Origin: Antedon mediterranea
Taxonomy: Eukaryota; Echinodermata; Crinoidea; Comatulida; Antedonidae
Length of the DNA: 64,000 nt
NCBI RefSeq assembly: GCF_964355755.1
Contig: NC_092679.1
Coordinates: 17,474,932 to 17,538,931 of the forward strand
Direction of reading: 5' to 3'
Shown here: positions 1 to 13,000 of the stretch, piece by piece
Position numbering within the stretch: position 1 is the stretch's first letter
Layout: each line of letters starts with the position of its first letter
Notes under the pieces: generated by a model
The model's input: the letters and a program-made list of their open reading frames with translations, nothing else
Told to the model about the DNA's origin: nothing
The model's database searches: none
Made by a program: the position numbers and the translations under genes

Positions 1-649
1 AAAATAAATAATACTCTCAGAAACTGAGTAAAATATTTGGCAAAATGCAGAAGGCATGCTATTTAATATTTGGTCCTTATTAAAGATACAGATATTGGGT
101 TTGTTGATATATACAGATACAGTAGCTATTTGCAAAAAAAACGAATTGAAAATTGTGAATGTTATCATGCAATCAAACTATAGAATCATACACAGCAAAC
201 ATGTGGTTCTTACAAACAAGGAGACAAATTTGAGATTCTAGACTGAATTTCAACTTTGGCACAATTGTTTGGCACACATGGCATTTCATACGTGAGCTTG
301 AAAGACAGACCAAAATTGAAACACCCAGGTAGAACCCTCAAACCCCTTACTATGACATTAGCATGAATTAATAAATTATAAAAACTTCCTATTGGTATTT
401 GTTGGCATCTTATTTCAGTAATTAGGGAGACATAGTTGTATATTAATTCAGAATAAAATATAAAAGAATAAAATATAAAAGAAGAAAAAATTTACTCACA
501 TAAAATAAATTTAAATTTGTAAAAGAAAAGAAAGTTCATTTAAAATTAAAATATTTTTAAATGAACTGTTTCATATTTTTGCAAATAAAAGGCTGAGAAT
601 ACTTATGTTCCATAAGAAAATTGTTGTGTTTGTGTTTATAACCACTTAC
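1..649. other. TXNDC16 intron at window edge
   Basis: AT-rich sequence left of the last visible TXNDC16 exon. No further exon with convincing splice sites was found, so the next coding exon is expected outside the window. Confidence 0.5.
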
Positions 650-3600
650 TGTTCTCATCGTCATTAATTTCTTCATCATCAAGTTGATCATCTGGTACCG
701 TTTCTCCAAGAACATTCTCAATAAAATCTATAACCTTCCCCACTTCCGTAACACCTTCATGCATTTCAAAAAATTCTCCCTGTATAAATGTAAATTTGTT
801 TTTAGTTTGAAAGCAAGCAAACTATATACACATATAGTTATAAGCAAAAGCTTGTGAGTACAGTACTAAGATGAATGTACATGCATACATGAGCGTCTAT
901 TACTCCACGTCTCTGTGATATGCATCTGCATATCAGTTTAAAACTACATTGTTTGAAAATTGTATTAGTCATTAATGTCCTTCATGGGTTAGGGTTTTTT
1001 TGTCACATAAAGTTTGATAGTGTAGACAGAGCTTTATAGTGCTGTGAGACATCAGTATAAAGAGTAATAGGTTTAACTCTTTATACAAGAGAACGCAATG
1101 GTATTCAAATTTATTTGTAACATTATATTAACTTTATATTAACATTGGGTAGTTGACATTTATCGATCGACATAGACCATCTTGACCACTCCTGTTGCCC
1201 TGATTACTCGATTGGGTTCAATCAAGAAGGAATTATTTCCTCCATGGTTTAATCAAGTTGAACAGTCCAGCACTATACATGAAAATCATAAATACTTACG
1301 TTATACGAGTGTCCAGGATCCATTATTAAATAAGGTAATTTACGTTGCTGACCCAGAAGAAATTTTATTTTCAAAGATGGAATTTTCTGTAGCTCAACAA
1401 AGTTCCTGGAAGATAGACAGGGAGTTTAGTTTATAGGGTACAAGTAAGAATTATATATTTGTTATCCTAGACCAGTTAACTTTATATTAATATTATATAT
1501 TTTAAGTTAGTGTGAGCAGTTCTATTCTGATCTGGTAGGTGCTGCACTGCTGGCTGCTGTGGGTCCGTAGAGGGCCTTACCCGAATTTTCTCAATTTCCA
1601 GTTAAGCTTGAGGACCAGAATAAATACTGTCAATTTACCTTTAACCCATTTTTCACAATTTACTGGCATTTCACTGACATCAAGGTGAACTTAAGGTTGA
1701 CTGATTCATAATCAGGATTTTGTTGCAGGCTACGATTTTTTAAAATTTGTCCTCAAGCTTAACTGCAGCCAGCAGTGCAGTGCCTACCAGATCAGCACAC
1801 CAGGAGACGAATAGTGTACTTTTAACGTGCGTTATGTACATGACCAACGAGGCAATGAGACATTGATGATATTGATAATGTTTGTCAACTTACATATCAA
1901 CTATTACAAATCCAACGCTGCCAAGGAACATAGGAGACACCTGCTCAATAACCTTTTCAATTTCCGGAAATTTCTCGCATTTTGTTATCAACATTACTGT
2001 CGGCATCTTCAATTCCATGTGTAAACTTTTCCCACCATTGTCAATCTTGCTCTAAAATGGAATACATATGATACAATATGAATGAATGCAAACAGTATTA
2101 AGTTTTGTCATCAGTGATATGATAAATTGTCTGTATACTCGTAGTGTATACTTACAATCAGTGGTATATCCAGTGCTTTCATAAATGCTGGGAATTCATT
2201 CACACGAAGGAGTCCTTGATATCTTATACGTTTACACTCTTCATTGAGCAGAGCTTGGTGACACTGAAACAACCAAACACCATCTCGTGTTTCTTCCCAC
2301 ATTTCAACATCACTTGAAAGAAAAACCATTCAGTGTTTAAAGAAATGTAGCACATATGCAAATCTTAAATTTGATCACAATCATATAATAACAGCATAAA
2401 GATATTGATTTGGATAGGAGAAGATGGAGATTAGTAATTACCAATTGGAAAATGGAATTATCCATTTATGGGGTCTCATTGAAAACTAATCACTAGATAT
2501 TCTGTACAGTGTGTAGGAGTATGATTTGGTTGAACTTACCTTTCCTTAAGAACATTCTTTGAACTTGTGGTTACTAAAAATTTATAGCGATGTCCATATG
2601 CAAAAGCAGCTTCCATAAACGCCCTATGTTCTGAGAGTAATAAAAAGGTAGAGTTGAAGTAATGGTCTAGGGGCTTTCTATTGATATTGATTTAATACTG
2701 AGATAAAGATAATTACCTGGCGTTCCAATAGCCAACACCTTAGCAAAGATGACATCTTGTTTAGCTCTTGACTTGCGTAGTGTTGTAAATAGCTCATCAT
2801 GGTTCTGTACGATTGGTACTTCTTGTAGAAGGGCGAGGCTAGATTCAGAAAAAGATGGTTATGGTACAATAGTTAATCTATATAATTTAACATTTTATGG
2901 AAATGTAAGTGGGAGAGGACGACTCAAAAGTGCTGGTTTTGCCCAATTGGTACATACTTTATGAAAGGGTGAGAGGATTGCAAAACATTTTAGTATATAA
3001 ATATATACTATAAATGTTACTGGTAGTGCAAGATTATAATCAATGCTCATAGATTGTTCTACTTTATAAGGGCTTTATAGTATTGACAAAAACACCCTGA
3101 TATTTGATATTTTAACCTACAGATAAAGATAAGATATGGGCATACTGCGGTGAAACACTGTTTTTTGTCAGATCCCCGAAGTTAATCAACACTGAGCCCG
3201 GCTGCGTTCTGGATGGGAGACTGTATGGTGAGAGTGATGGTGTAATGATAATATTGGACTAGCATGTGATAGGCATGGGTTCAAGCCTATCTGTGTACCA
3301 TACTGATTGCTTCCTTAGGCAAGATACTTAACTCTCATTGCCTCGTCCTTCGAATGGGATGTAAAGCCGTATCGTGTACATATAATACACGTTAAAGAAC
3401 TTTGTACACTATTTGAAAAGAGTAGGGGATTGTCTCCCAGTGTGCTGATCTGGTATGCGCTGCACTGCTGGCTGTCCTGGGTCCGTAGAAGGCCTAATCC
3501 GATTTTCCTTTATTTCCAGTTAAGCTTGAGGACCAGAATAAATACATTTACAAGGTAGAGTGCCACTCTAAGATACTTACTGTAAAGAACTGGAAACAAT

Positions 3601-6600
3601 TGAATTGATGTCAAACAAAGTATCTGTTGCCAAATCTGTTAGAGATTTACCATCCCTATAAAATACATACAAATTATATCAGTATCTACAAAAGGAATCT
3701 AATATCATCATATGCTTTAATATGGTAGTGATATGACATCATCATGTCCATATATGGGCACATCAAATTGTTTTGTCACATAAAGTTTGATAGTGTAGAC
3801 AGAGCTTTAATTTAGACAGATCCCATTTGGCCTAGAGCAAACCCTCCATTCCCGACCACCATTTTTTAAAATAGGCAGGAACACTAGGTAAAATTTACCA
3901 CTTTTTTTTTGGTGAACTTTTTATTTGAACATCCTTTTATTAACTGTTAAAGTAAATTACTTCCTTATTATTTAGCGTGTCATAGACAAAAGAACGTTGG
4001 ATGGTATTCAAAATGTTCAAGTGACCTACTGCATATCCAGGAATAGTAATAATAATAGTAATAGTAACTTATTTGTTATAGTATACTGTATATGATACGA
4101 TTATTATACAATGTGGTACTACTACTATTATATTAAATTGATTAACAAACCTAAAAACAAACACCTTTGTCCTCAAATCCTCTGGTTTTTGCGTGCAGTA
4201 TTCTTCAATGTAATTAATGTTACAATCAACCTGAAAAAATGAAATGATAATAGTGATAAATAAGATTAGGAACTGCAATGTTAAGATAGTGTAGCTAAAG
4301 TGAGGCACATCAACTTGCACTACATGGTAACATAAATTTGCCCCAACCATCTCCCTGCCCTAAGTCTGTAGTTATTGTCTTTTTTATGTTAATTGTTAGT
4401 CGGCTTTTCAATTTTTGACTGAAATGAGTTTACGAGCTCAAGTAGTATGAAGTGCCATATGTGCCAAAATATTATCAAGTCAAAATTCCATCTAGAACAC
4501 AGACTACATGGTAACCCAGAGTTCTCAACATACTATAAATCATTTCTAAAATTCATTTAAATACAACATAAAAAAACAACATGAAGAGGAGCATTTTAGA
4601 AAAACATTAAAACATATTTATGGAATGCAAACATGAATTCATCAAAATTATCAATGTACATAACAAGTATTAGATACTGTAGATATTACAACCCAACACA
4701 ATGACAGCTCAAAAAGCGAACCAACATGGAAATAGAATGGCTACATCACATTGGCATTGATCGGCGTATGCCAGTCATGCACAACTATACATGCGGTGAG
4801 GCATGTTGAGCATACCAGTGCAGAGCATATTCCATCAAGATCCCTCATATTCAAATTTGTCATTTTATTGCCATTTTAGTACTAGTCAATAAAATGTGTT
4901 CTAATATGTTATAATATTCACCTAGTTGACACACACCTTGATAGTACTATTTTGTATTGAAGGTAAAACCAAATTTGATACCCTTGTTATTATCATTTAA
5001 TTAATTTTAACCATGGAGCATTGTGGATATATGTTTAAACTGTATATTTGGATGTTTGTTGCAAATTCATCTAGTTTCAATCCGTACTTTTACTTTCTCT
5101 TGCATAAAAAACATGTGCAATATATATCAGTAATGGTTCTTAATGGAAAAATCCTAGAATATTCTTACTCCATAGTAATATCAGGGTAATTAATTAATAA
5201 CTCCCTGGTGATAAATAATCACTTTATTATGAACTGGTCAGAATGATATTCCATGATTTGAAGTAATCATCAAAGCATTAAAATAGTAAATTGTGGCCAT
5301 TTTTAATTTATGCTAATTTAAACACTTTCCGACCTTCGATTTTGGGAAATTTTGTATATGATATTCATTTAGACCATATCGACAAACAAATTACAGCAAT
5401 TTGTTCGTCTGGTCGACCTGGATACTTTTACTGTTGGTAATTACTGCATGTAGGTATAAAACCAGAGTGAGAATTGTATGTACAGTACTGTGCACAGCTT
5501 TTCTGCTTGTGAAATGCATGCTCTAGTTCTAATCATTAGCACACAACTAGTATGAAATTCTAATCTATGCATGTTGGCACACACAAAGGTATTTTCACAC
5601 CTTTTAATTTTAATTATAGTAACAATCAAAACGTTAAAAAAATTAATAAATAAAACAAAATATATAAATAAAGCTGTCAAAATTTTTGTTTCATTTATTT
5701 TAGTAGGATTATAGTAGGCAACAATGTATAAAATAATATAAATACAAGTTTATCTATAACAGGTGTTTTTAATATAATAGTCATCAATACAAATCAATAA
5801 TTCATTGACATGATCCTATGACCTTTTGTTAGCAAATTATAATACTGTACTGATCAGAGCATTTTACCATGGGAATATTTATTATAATTATTGATTATTG
5901 ACAGAGTGTTGACTTTCATCATTTTGAAATACACAAAAAGAACTGTTGCATCAATTCTAAAGCTTTGTCTACACTATCAAACCAGGGAGGTAACTTATTT
6001 TTATACCTCACTGATCAAACTGTATGCGACAATAAATGTGGTGTGCCCATATATGGACATGATGATGTCATATTACTACCATATTTATGCATATCACTAT
6101 CATATTTGGGCACAACACACTTTTTTGTTGTCAAACTAGTTCGATAGTGTAGATAGAGCTTAAGTTTAAAAAAAAAGTAGAGATTGGTATACCATCCTAT
6201 CCTTTATGCGCCAAGATAAACACTGCATTTATTTTTACCAAGTTGATTTTGTAAAAATTAAAAAAATAATTTAATTAAAAATTTAAAAATCTTACCACTC
6301 CAAGTTTGATCCTAAAATCAACAAGATATTCAGATGCTTCAAAAAATCCATTTAGAAATTCTTGATATTCATTATCTGAGAAAAGAAAAAAAAACAATAA
6401 TGGTAAATTATTGTGACTCCTGAAATTGAACTTTTTATTACATTAGACACATTTGTACAGTTTCAATCAATATCTACATTAAATTCCTGTTTATTGGATG
6501 TTCCAAATACAGTACATCCATTTTGTTCTTTTTCCCCCTTTGCTGATAAATTAATTTGGTGTATTTTCAAACATATGGTTTATAATAAATAAAATAAAAT

Positions 6601-9040
6601 AAATAAAATAAAACATAGTTATTATTTAATGTAACCATGGAGAGTGTAACCAAGTACAGTATATAATTGTCCATACAGTAATTGATATGCTAATTAAGTG
6701 TCCACTGGTATGAATGTGGTGGGTTGCATTTTAGAGAATATCTCCATGGCTGCATTCTGTTTCTACATACGTTGATTGTAAGTTTTGTTTAGTGGTGGGT
6801 GGTATTATTTGTTCTTACAACTCCCTGAAAACACAATGTTTCGAGGTCAAACTGCATTATAATTAAAATGGCTCATCCTACCAACCAGTGGTTTGTATTA
6901 CCTGGGACAGAGTGGAGAAGAGTTTTTCACTATAACTTTGTATTACCATGGAGGTATACAAATACAGTACTGAAATATTGTTACTGGTTAATAGTATCAG
7001 TATTTTATTGGCACTCACTTTAGAATTTATAGTGGTACTGTACCATGAATCTTTCAATGGTGCGTCCATCAAAATATAAACAAAGGGAAAATCAATCTTT
7101 TATACAATAGCTTAAAAAGGGAGAAAATATATACTATATTAATATACACAATCAAATTTTAAAAATACCATGAAAGTGGTCTAATGGTTAGGACATCTGC
7201 AAATCAAGCAAAAGTTTCTGTGTTCGAATTTTGGTTCGGGCAACTTTTTCTCATCCTCACATATTTAATCACCTTTATTGTTTCAAATTAATTAATTTTC
7301 AGTTATCACAAGGCTGTTTATAACTTATTCTGTGCCTGTGATGTATAAATATATACAATATAAATATACTGTATGTATACAGTGGTTAGTGATTATTCTT
7401 AAACATCTATGGTTCCATCATTCTGGAAATCTGGTGAAGACATTAAAATTGAGTGATAAGCTTAATGATAATTCTCAAGTTAGATGCTGATAATTCCCAA
7501 TAACTTCCTATGGGAAGTCTGCATGGGTGATACCACTGGGTTAATTCTTGCGGATCTTTCTCAGGGACAGTTAGTAGAGTAGTAGTACTTTTATCTATAG
7601 AATTTTACTGGCCTGGGAATTAATTGGAAAATGATTAATTAAGGTTTTATGGTAAGGGATTTCTCGTTCCTAGAACACACAATTATCATTTTAGTTTTCT
7701 TCCGGACTTATTTTGGTTCATTCAGGAACATTTTGATTACAGAATAATTCTACTAGGATTGTAATCTTATGTTAGATACTTTAAATTACATATGAACAAT
7801 GTAATAAACAAGAAAACCAGGTCTTCATTCATTATCATTTAAAAAAATAAATCATGCAAATGAACAGTGATTCAAGCAGCATTTGGTCTGTCACGATAAA
7901 TATGGTCCGGGGCCAAAATCGGTCCGGCCGGACCAGTTTTGGCTCTAAAATTGTGGCCAAAAGCAGTCCGCCACTGCCAAAATCGGTCCGGGCTTTTCTT
8001 CTGTCGATTTTAATTGAATTACTAGGCCTATGATGCTGTTTTAAGTTGTTTATGGCTAGAAAAATATCCCATGATATATATTAGTAAGTTATCCTGTCGG
8101 ATAAATACTATAAATAAATGTATTTTATCTAAAAACATGACTTAGGTGTTCACTCATATTTCGGCCTGCCACACACTCACATAAACGGGTATGAGACGCT
8201 GATATTGCCAGCTAGATTTTATTTATGATTGAGGCCTTTTTCCTTCCTCAGCCTAATCAATATTGGATAATTGTTTTATAATAATTGTATTGAATTGATA
8301 TATTGATTGATTAACCATAAATAATTAATAAATTAAATTGTTTTTAACATCCATCATGGGGAAACGAAGATGTTAAAAAAGAAAAAATGGATTAAAAACA
8401 GGCAGAGATACATATTGTATACAAAAAGCTTAACAATTAGTATTAATTATTGATGAGTTACTACTAATAATGATAATAAAAAAAACAGGCTTAATTTATA
8501 ATATTAAAATAACAAATAAATCCCCGTAGTTTTCAATAATGACTAATCATGGCCTTTTTTTTATGATATATACATTATGACTCATTTTGCGCACCATATA
8601 TTTGTAAGACCGGACCATATTTGGCGGCCAAAAACAGTCCTACTGCCCGGACCGATTTTATCCAGGCCGGACCAGTTTTGGCGGCCAAAATTGGTCCGGC
8701 CGGACAGGTTTTGGCAGCCATAAATGGTCCCCCGGACTGATTTTGGCAGCCAAAACTGGTCCGCCGGACCGATTTTGGCCCGGACTGATTTTGGTGTGAC
8801 AGGTCCAGCTGATTTCTGTTTAAAAAAATAAAATTATACTCTCTGAAAGAATTAAAAAAAAACAGCTCATATTATCTACTTACTTGCATTTTCAATATGA
8901 AAGTGGATGAGTGAAATTTGACTGGAAGTTATAGCCTCTTTGAACTCAATTTCATTTATATATTTTCTATCTGCTTCTCCATTTGTTAATAATACTAATT
9001 GAGCAAATAACAATAGAAGCAGGCATTGAATTGACAGCAT
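650..9040 (-). CDS. TXNDC16: TXNDC16 orthologue, N-terminal part (3' end outside window)
   Basis: Thioredoxin-domain protein 16 is a lumenal/secreted protein with thioredoxin-like folds. Ten coding exons join in frame on the minus strand: 8884-9040 (ATG), 6296-6375, 4151-4230, 3581-3655, 2717-2838, 2540-2630, 2156-2312, 1894-2051, 1300-1405 and 650-779, giving about 385 residues. The N-terminus is a signal peptide (MLSIQCLLLLLFAQLVLLTN). Family-like segments are VDCNINYIEEYC (about residue 80), DLATDTLFDINSIV, IGTPEHRAFMEAAFAYG (about 169) and a Cys-containing block WLFQCHQALLNEEC. The last exon is acidic (DDQLDDEEINDDEN), as in vertebrate TXNDC16 at this point. ATG 9040 is chosen because it lies just after an acceptor and heads the signal peptide. 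I saw no CxxC active site in this half. Vertebrate proteins are about 825 residues, so roughly half is present. The family call rests on remembered similarity, but exon phases all agree. Confidence 0.88.
994..1036. mobile_element. Hairpin MITE, right-end fragment (copy 1)
   Basis: Only the terminal TTTTGTCACATAAAGTTTGA through TAGTGTAGACAGAGCTTTA remains. Confidence 0.8.
1530..1800. mobile_element. Inverted pair of SINE-tail fragments
   Basis: Bases 1530-1630 match the tail of the SINE at 3440-3545 (GCACTGCTGGCTG, AAGCTTGAGGACCAGAATAA). Bases about 1744-1800 carry the same tail inverted (CAGCCAGCAGTGCAGTGCCT). The two arms make a hairpin in the TXNDC16 intron. Confidence 0.65.
3134..3545 (+). 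mobile_element. Composite SINE: 5S-like head, tRNA-like part, Deu-type domain
   Basis: Bases 3134-3226 match 5S rRNA internal promoter sequence (TCAGATCCCCGAAGTTAA and TTCTGGATGGGAGACTG). About 3235-3300 reads like a tRNA with a box-B-like GGGTTCAAGCC. About 3310-3400 matches the Deu domain (GATACTTAACTCTCATTGCC, CACGTTAAAGAAC). The tail ends GGACCAGAATAAATAC. It lies in a TXNDC16 intron, opposite to the gene. Confidence 0.7.
3719..3811. mobile_element. Hairpin MITE, truncated (copy 2)
   Basis: Keeps the core TGGTAGTGATATGACATCAT, the centre CATATATGGGCACATC and the right terminus; the left terminus is missing. Confidence 0.85.
5960..6162. mobile_element. Hairpin MITE, full length (copy 3)
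   Basis: Both termini are present (AAGCTTTGTCTACACTATCA and GATAGTGTAGATAGAGCTT) with TGTGCCCATATATGGACATG near the centre. In a TXNDC16 intron. Confidence 0.9.
7168..7320 (+). mobile_element. tRNA-derived SINE fragment
   Basis: A box-A-like TGGTCTAATGGTTAGGAC and a box-B-like GTGTTCGAATTTTGG are spaced as in a tRNA, but the acceptor stem does not pair. A degenerate SINE head in TXNDC16 intron 2 is likely. Confidence 0.5.
7887..8809. mobile_element. Nonautonomous DNA transposon with GGTCCGG subterminal repeats
   Basis: Both ends carry clusters of CCGGACCRATTTTGGC and its complement (left 7905-8000, right 8608-8795) around an AT-rich core. The outer ends are short inverted repeats, CTGTCAC at 7890 and GTGACAG at 8797. 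There is no coding frame. It resembles hAT-type elements with subterminal repeats, though target duplications could not be fixed. It lies in TXNDC16 intron 2. Confidence 0.6.
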
Positions 9041-9335
9041 CTTTAACTGTAATGATAAAAACAAACAAGTCCCATAACAAATATGTGTCGCTATCTAAAA
9101 GCCTATACTGCACTCTCCCCGCAGATAAATAAGTAGCTAAAGCCTAACAATGAAGGTAAGTACCTCCATCCTGTCATGTCCCTACTGATGATATACCTAG
9201 CTAGCTGGGCCAACAAGGCCTAGCCTAGTAGTAGTACATTGCACAAAGCCTAGCTAGGCTAGTCACGCAAGACGGTAAATGCTTAGCTAGTATCAAATTG
9301 TAAGTATTACAATTAAAACAAATGTGTTTTCTTAC

Positions 9336-9500
9336 CAATAAGCCTGTGTTTAACAGAAACTCTTATCACCTGGAAACACCACTAACACAAAAATGAAGCG
9401 GATGCAATAAAATTAAAATCCCATACTATTTATTTTGAAAACAGCGCCACCACAGTTTTCCCAGGGGCGTGTTTTATGTTAATCAATCACGTGACAAGGT
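9336..9500 (-). promoter_or_regulatory. TXNDC16: TXNDC16 5'UTR exon and putative promoter
   Basis: A good minus-strand donor (GTAAG, reading leftward from 9335) ends a noncoding leader exon that could splice to the acceptor just upstream of the ATG at 9040. Upstream sequence contains a palindromic E-box in the context TCACGTGAC at 9487-9495 within a locally GC-richer stretch (9440-9500). The start site is not visible, so the exon's 5' boundary is approximate. Confidence 0.45.
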
Positions 9501-10038
9501 GGCTGGAATCAAAGATAGTGTACTATCTCTTTGCTGGAATCATCATTTAATAGAGCATTCATCATATCGTCACACGGGCGGAGGATCTCAGTCTAATATA
9601 AATATATCGCAAAAGTAATAATTAAACTTTGTTGGAAATAATATAAATATATTTCGACGGTAATAATTAAACTTTGATGTACTTTGCTGTTCATTTATTT
9701 CCTCCATGATTTTTTTTAGTGTGGGGGTTTTGATTATATGAATGATTGACTCTGACTCGATAACAACCTGGTTTACCCTATGAAAATTGAGAGTGAGTAG
9801 TCTAGTCAAGAATAGCAAATTCAGTTTTACACCAATTTATTAAGATAGATATGTTTTAAAAATATACAATTTCAATAATATATAACATTAGTCTGCAGTT
9901 TCAAACTTATCAATTAATTTGTAATGACCAATACTTATATTAATAATGTTAATACAATAGAAAAAGAAAATATGAAAGAATACAGAATACTTAGATGTTC
10001 AACTGTCTAAATAATAAATATGATTATTTAAATATTTA
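9501..10038. other. Intergenic: TXNDC16 5' side to HAO copy A 3' end
   Basis: This AT-rich spacer separates the TXNDC16 promoter from the 3' end of the hydroxyacid oxidase gene; both genes are on the minus strand. An AATAAA-like signal overlaps the HAO-A stop codon (complement of 10035-10040). Nothing else was recognised. Confidence 0.5.
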
Positions 10039-13000
10039 TTACAGCTTGCATTTTCTGTAGTAATCTTCATGTACCACCATAGATGGTTCTATTTCATTGA
10101 CATTTCTACATCCTAAAAAACAAAAAATAATTTTGAAATTTCTGTTTAGTATGCAAGGGTAATATCCATATACCACTTCTATTTGCTATACCTGTGCCCT
10201 TGTCAAATTATAGCAATTATACAGAATTTTCACTGTTTTATTATTATAACCGACCTACCCATGAAAGCCATCACTTTCTCCACCTCATCCTTTAAAATAT
10301 CAAGAACTTGTTTGGCGCCCTCATATCCCTTAAAAAATAAAAAAAGTTTTACAAACAAACAAGCATAAATCACAATGGATATACTGTATTTTGAATAAAT
10401 TGTGATAAATGTTTATTTTTTTATTTTTTTTTATTATTATATATATATAATTATAAATTGTGATAAAATGCCTCAGGATTTGAAACCACAAAGTGAGTGT
10501 CATAACCATTTGACCACAGAGGCTTTCTGGTTGAAGTTCTTTACGGTGTTAATGGCACCTTTAATATGAGTTATCTATATTCTGTTGAATTTTAATTATA
10601 AAATTATAAATGAGACATTTTATAATCTGTGTTATAACTAATTAGTAAAAGAGAGTTCAATAGGTTTTTTAAATATTTAATACAATCTCATTTTCATGGG
10701 CAATTAAATTTTACATGATCATTAAAGATTATTAATCACTGGTCAAGCATTATGGTCAAACCTTAAGCAACTATCAAATATTGGACTTAATTCATACTAA
10801 CTACAGCCAAACCTCCAGCACCACAATTAATCTAGGAGAGAACACACATAATTATTCCTGACTGTGTACATACATTGCATGTCAAACCCCATATGATTGG
10901 TCTACCAATGAAAACAGCTCTTGCTCCACGGGCCAATGCCTTGAAAACATCAGTTCCATGTCTTACACCACCATCCATGTAAACCTCAACACCAGAACCT
11001 GCAACAGCAGCAACAACCTCTGGTAGGGCATCAATCTAGAAAAGTAAAATGTACTCATTAAGTTAGAATCATGTTTTTATTATGATAGTAATAATTTATA
11101 CAGAAGATGGCATGTGTATTAGCCCGGTATACACCATTCTGTATTTAGTCAAAAAGAGAGTAAATGGCCGAGTGGTTATAGAGCCAACAGTATTGGCATT
11201 TGTTCGAGACCGACTCGCTCCTAGTTCTGGTGGAGAAACAAGTCTTCTCGGATAAGGACTACAAACCGTAGGTCCAGGGTCCAACCACCCTCTTAAATTT
11301 GCGCCATATTCAAGAGTTGATGTAATTATCAAGAGGGGCTTATAGGCATAGCCTAGCCTCGACTCCGGACCCAGCATTGCTGAGCTCCGGAAACAAGTAA
11401 AGTAAGTAAAGTAAAGTTATAAACTGTATGCACTTTAAAGAACCCAGTTCATCATATGAGATGAGTAGAGGATTACCCCAGTGAACTGGTTGACAAATTA
11501 GCCCCTGTATCAGGGGGATTACCACCTATTGATAGCACAGTGATTAATTTACTATTGGTAATCCTTGGCCATATGTGCCTAGGCATACAAACAAAAATTT
11601 AAAAAAAATAAATAAAATTTACAACTATATTCTATCTAACTACCTATAGCTACCTATAATAAAAAAACTCAATAGCAGGGTAGCTATATCATTTGAGTTA
11701 AAAGGAACTTTGCCTAAGCTGCCCCATCCCGGAACTTTTCTTTTTACGAGGTAATGTCATTATACTGGTAGAATAAAGTTGGCATTGGTTCTAGATTGAT
11801 TCTTGGCTTCTTTTCACATTATATTGTACTATTTATTTATGTATGATGTGAATAAAGTTGGTATTATTATTATTATTATTATTATTAATATAAAACAATC
11901 ATATCAGTGGCGGATCTAGGATTTTGAAATATCTTTTGCATTACAATTTGGGCTGGCAGCCTCACTAACCCCAACCCCTTTGACCTGTCCCTAAATATGA
12001 CATCAGATCCACATTCAGCTGCATTTCTGGCTTAGTAACCTACAAAAATAATAGCTCATTGCAAACCATGTCTAGCCTAAATTAGTTTATTTGTATGTAC
12101 GGTTGCTGGCAGATAATCTAGTTGTCGCCCGCCGTGGTTAGAGACCAATATACCATCAACTCCACACTCTACTGCATTTTTTGCTTGGTCACCTGTGAAG
12201 TGAAGTTAGAGTACTAAGATTAGGTCAACACTTTCAGGTTTCCATCACATAATAGTTATTCACTTTGACCAAAAACTGGGGGAAAAAAAATATTTACCAG
12301 AAAAAAATGTAATTTAAAGCAAAAAGTCAAATTGACTGGAAGTCAATTGAATTTAACAGTTTAGTTTTTCATTTTATAAGTGAAAACTTTTTTTGTATTT
12401 TATTTTCTACACAAGTGATTACCTTTTTTAAATATATTAAATAATCTTCATTGTTGTTTTATTTACATTGCCAGTTAAACATATTGCAAATAAACACGCC
12501 ACCAGAAATATATCTATTATTTCTTACTATTTACAAATATAGCATAATGTTTCTTACCTGTTGTTATACCTTTAAGAACCAATGGTAATTTTGTGAAATA
12601 TTTCAGCCATTTCACATCTTGCCAAGTTGCTGAATCGTCAAATTTTGATATAATCTCATTCCCATTTGTATAGTTATCTTTAGGTAGATTAACTGGCCTG
12701 CAATGAAGATACACAGATATAACAATTGTTAATCAGCTGTTTTTAATCATGGCAGGACACTGCCTTGTCAAGATAAGAACTCGCAGCAGTCCTTTAATCT
12801 TACGTCTGGCTGGGACAAATACCACAGTACTGTACTATATACAATTTGATAATGTGCCCAAATATGGTAGTGATATTCCTAAATATGGTAGTGATATGAC
12901 ATCATCAAGTCCATATATGGGCACATGACATTTTTTTGTCACATAAAGTTTGATAGTGTGGACGGTAAGAGTAAAAACTAACTTCTCATGGTCCTGAAGC

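Noticed and set aside
1182-1436. 84-codon plus-strand open frame
   Set aside because: It is the antisense shadow of the TXNDC16 exon at 1300-1405, which has proper splice sites and keeps the gene's frame.
3134-3226. 5S rRNA gene
   Set aside because: It matches 5S internal promoter sequence but diverges elsewhere and continues into SINE modules.
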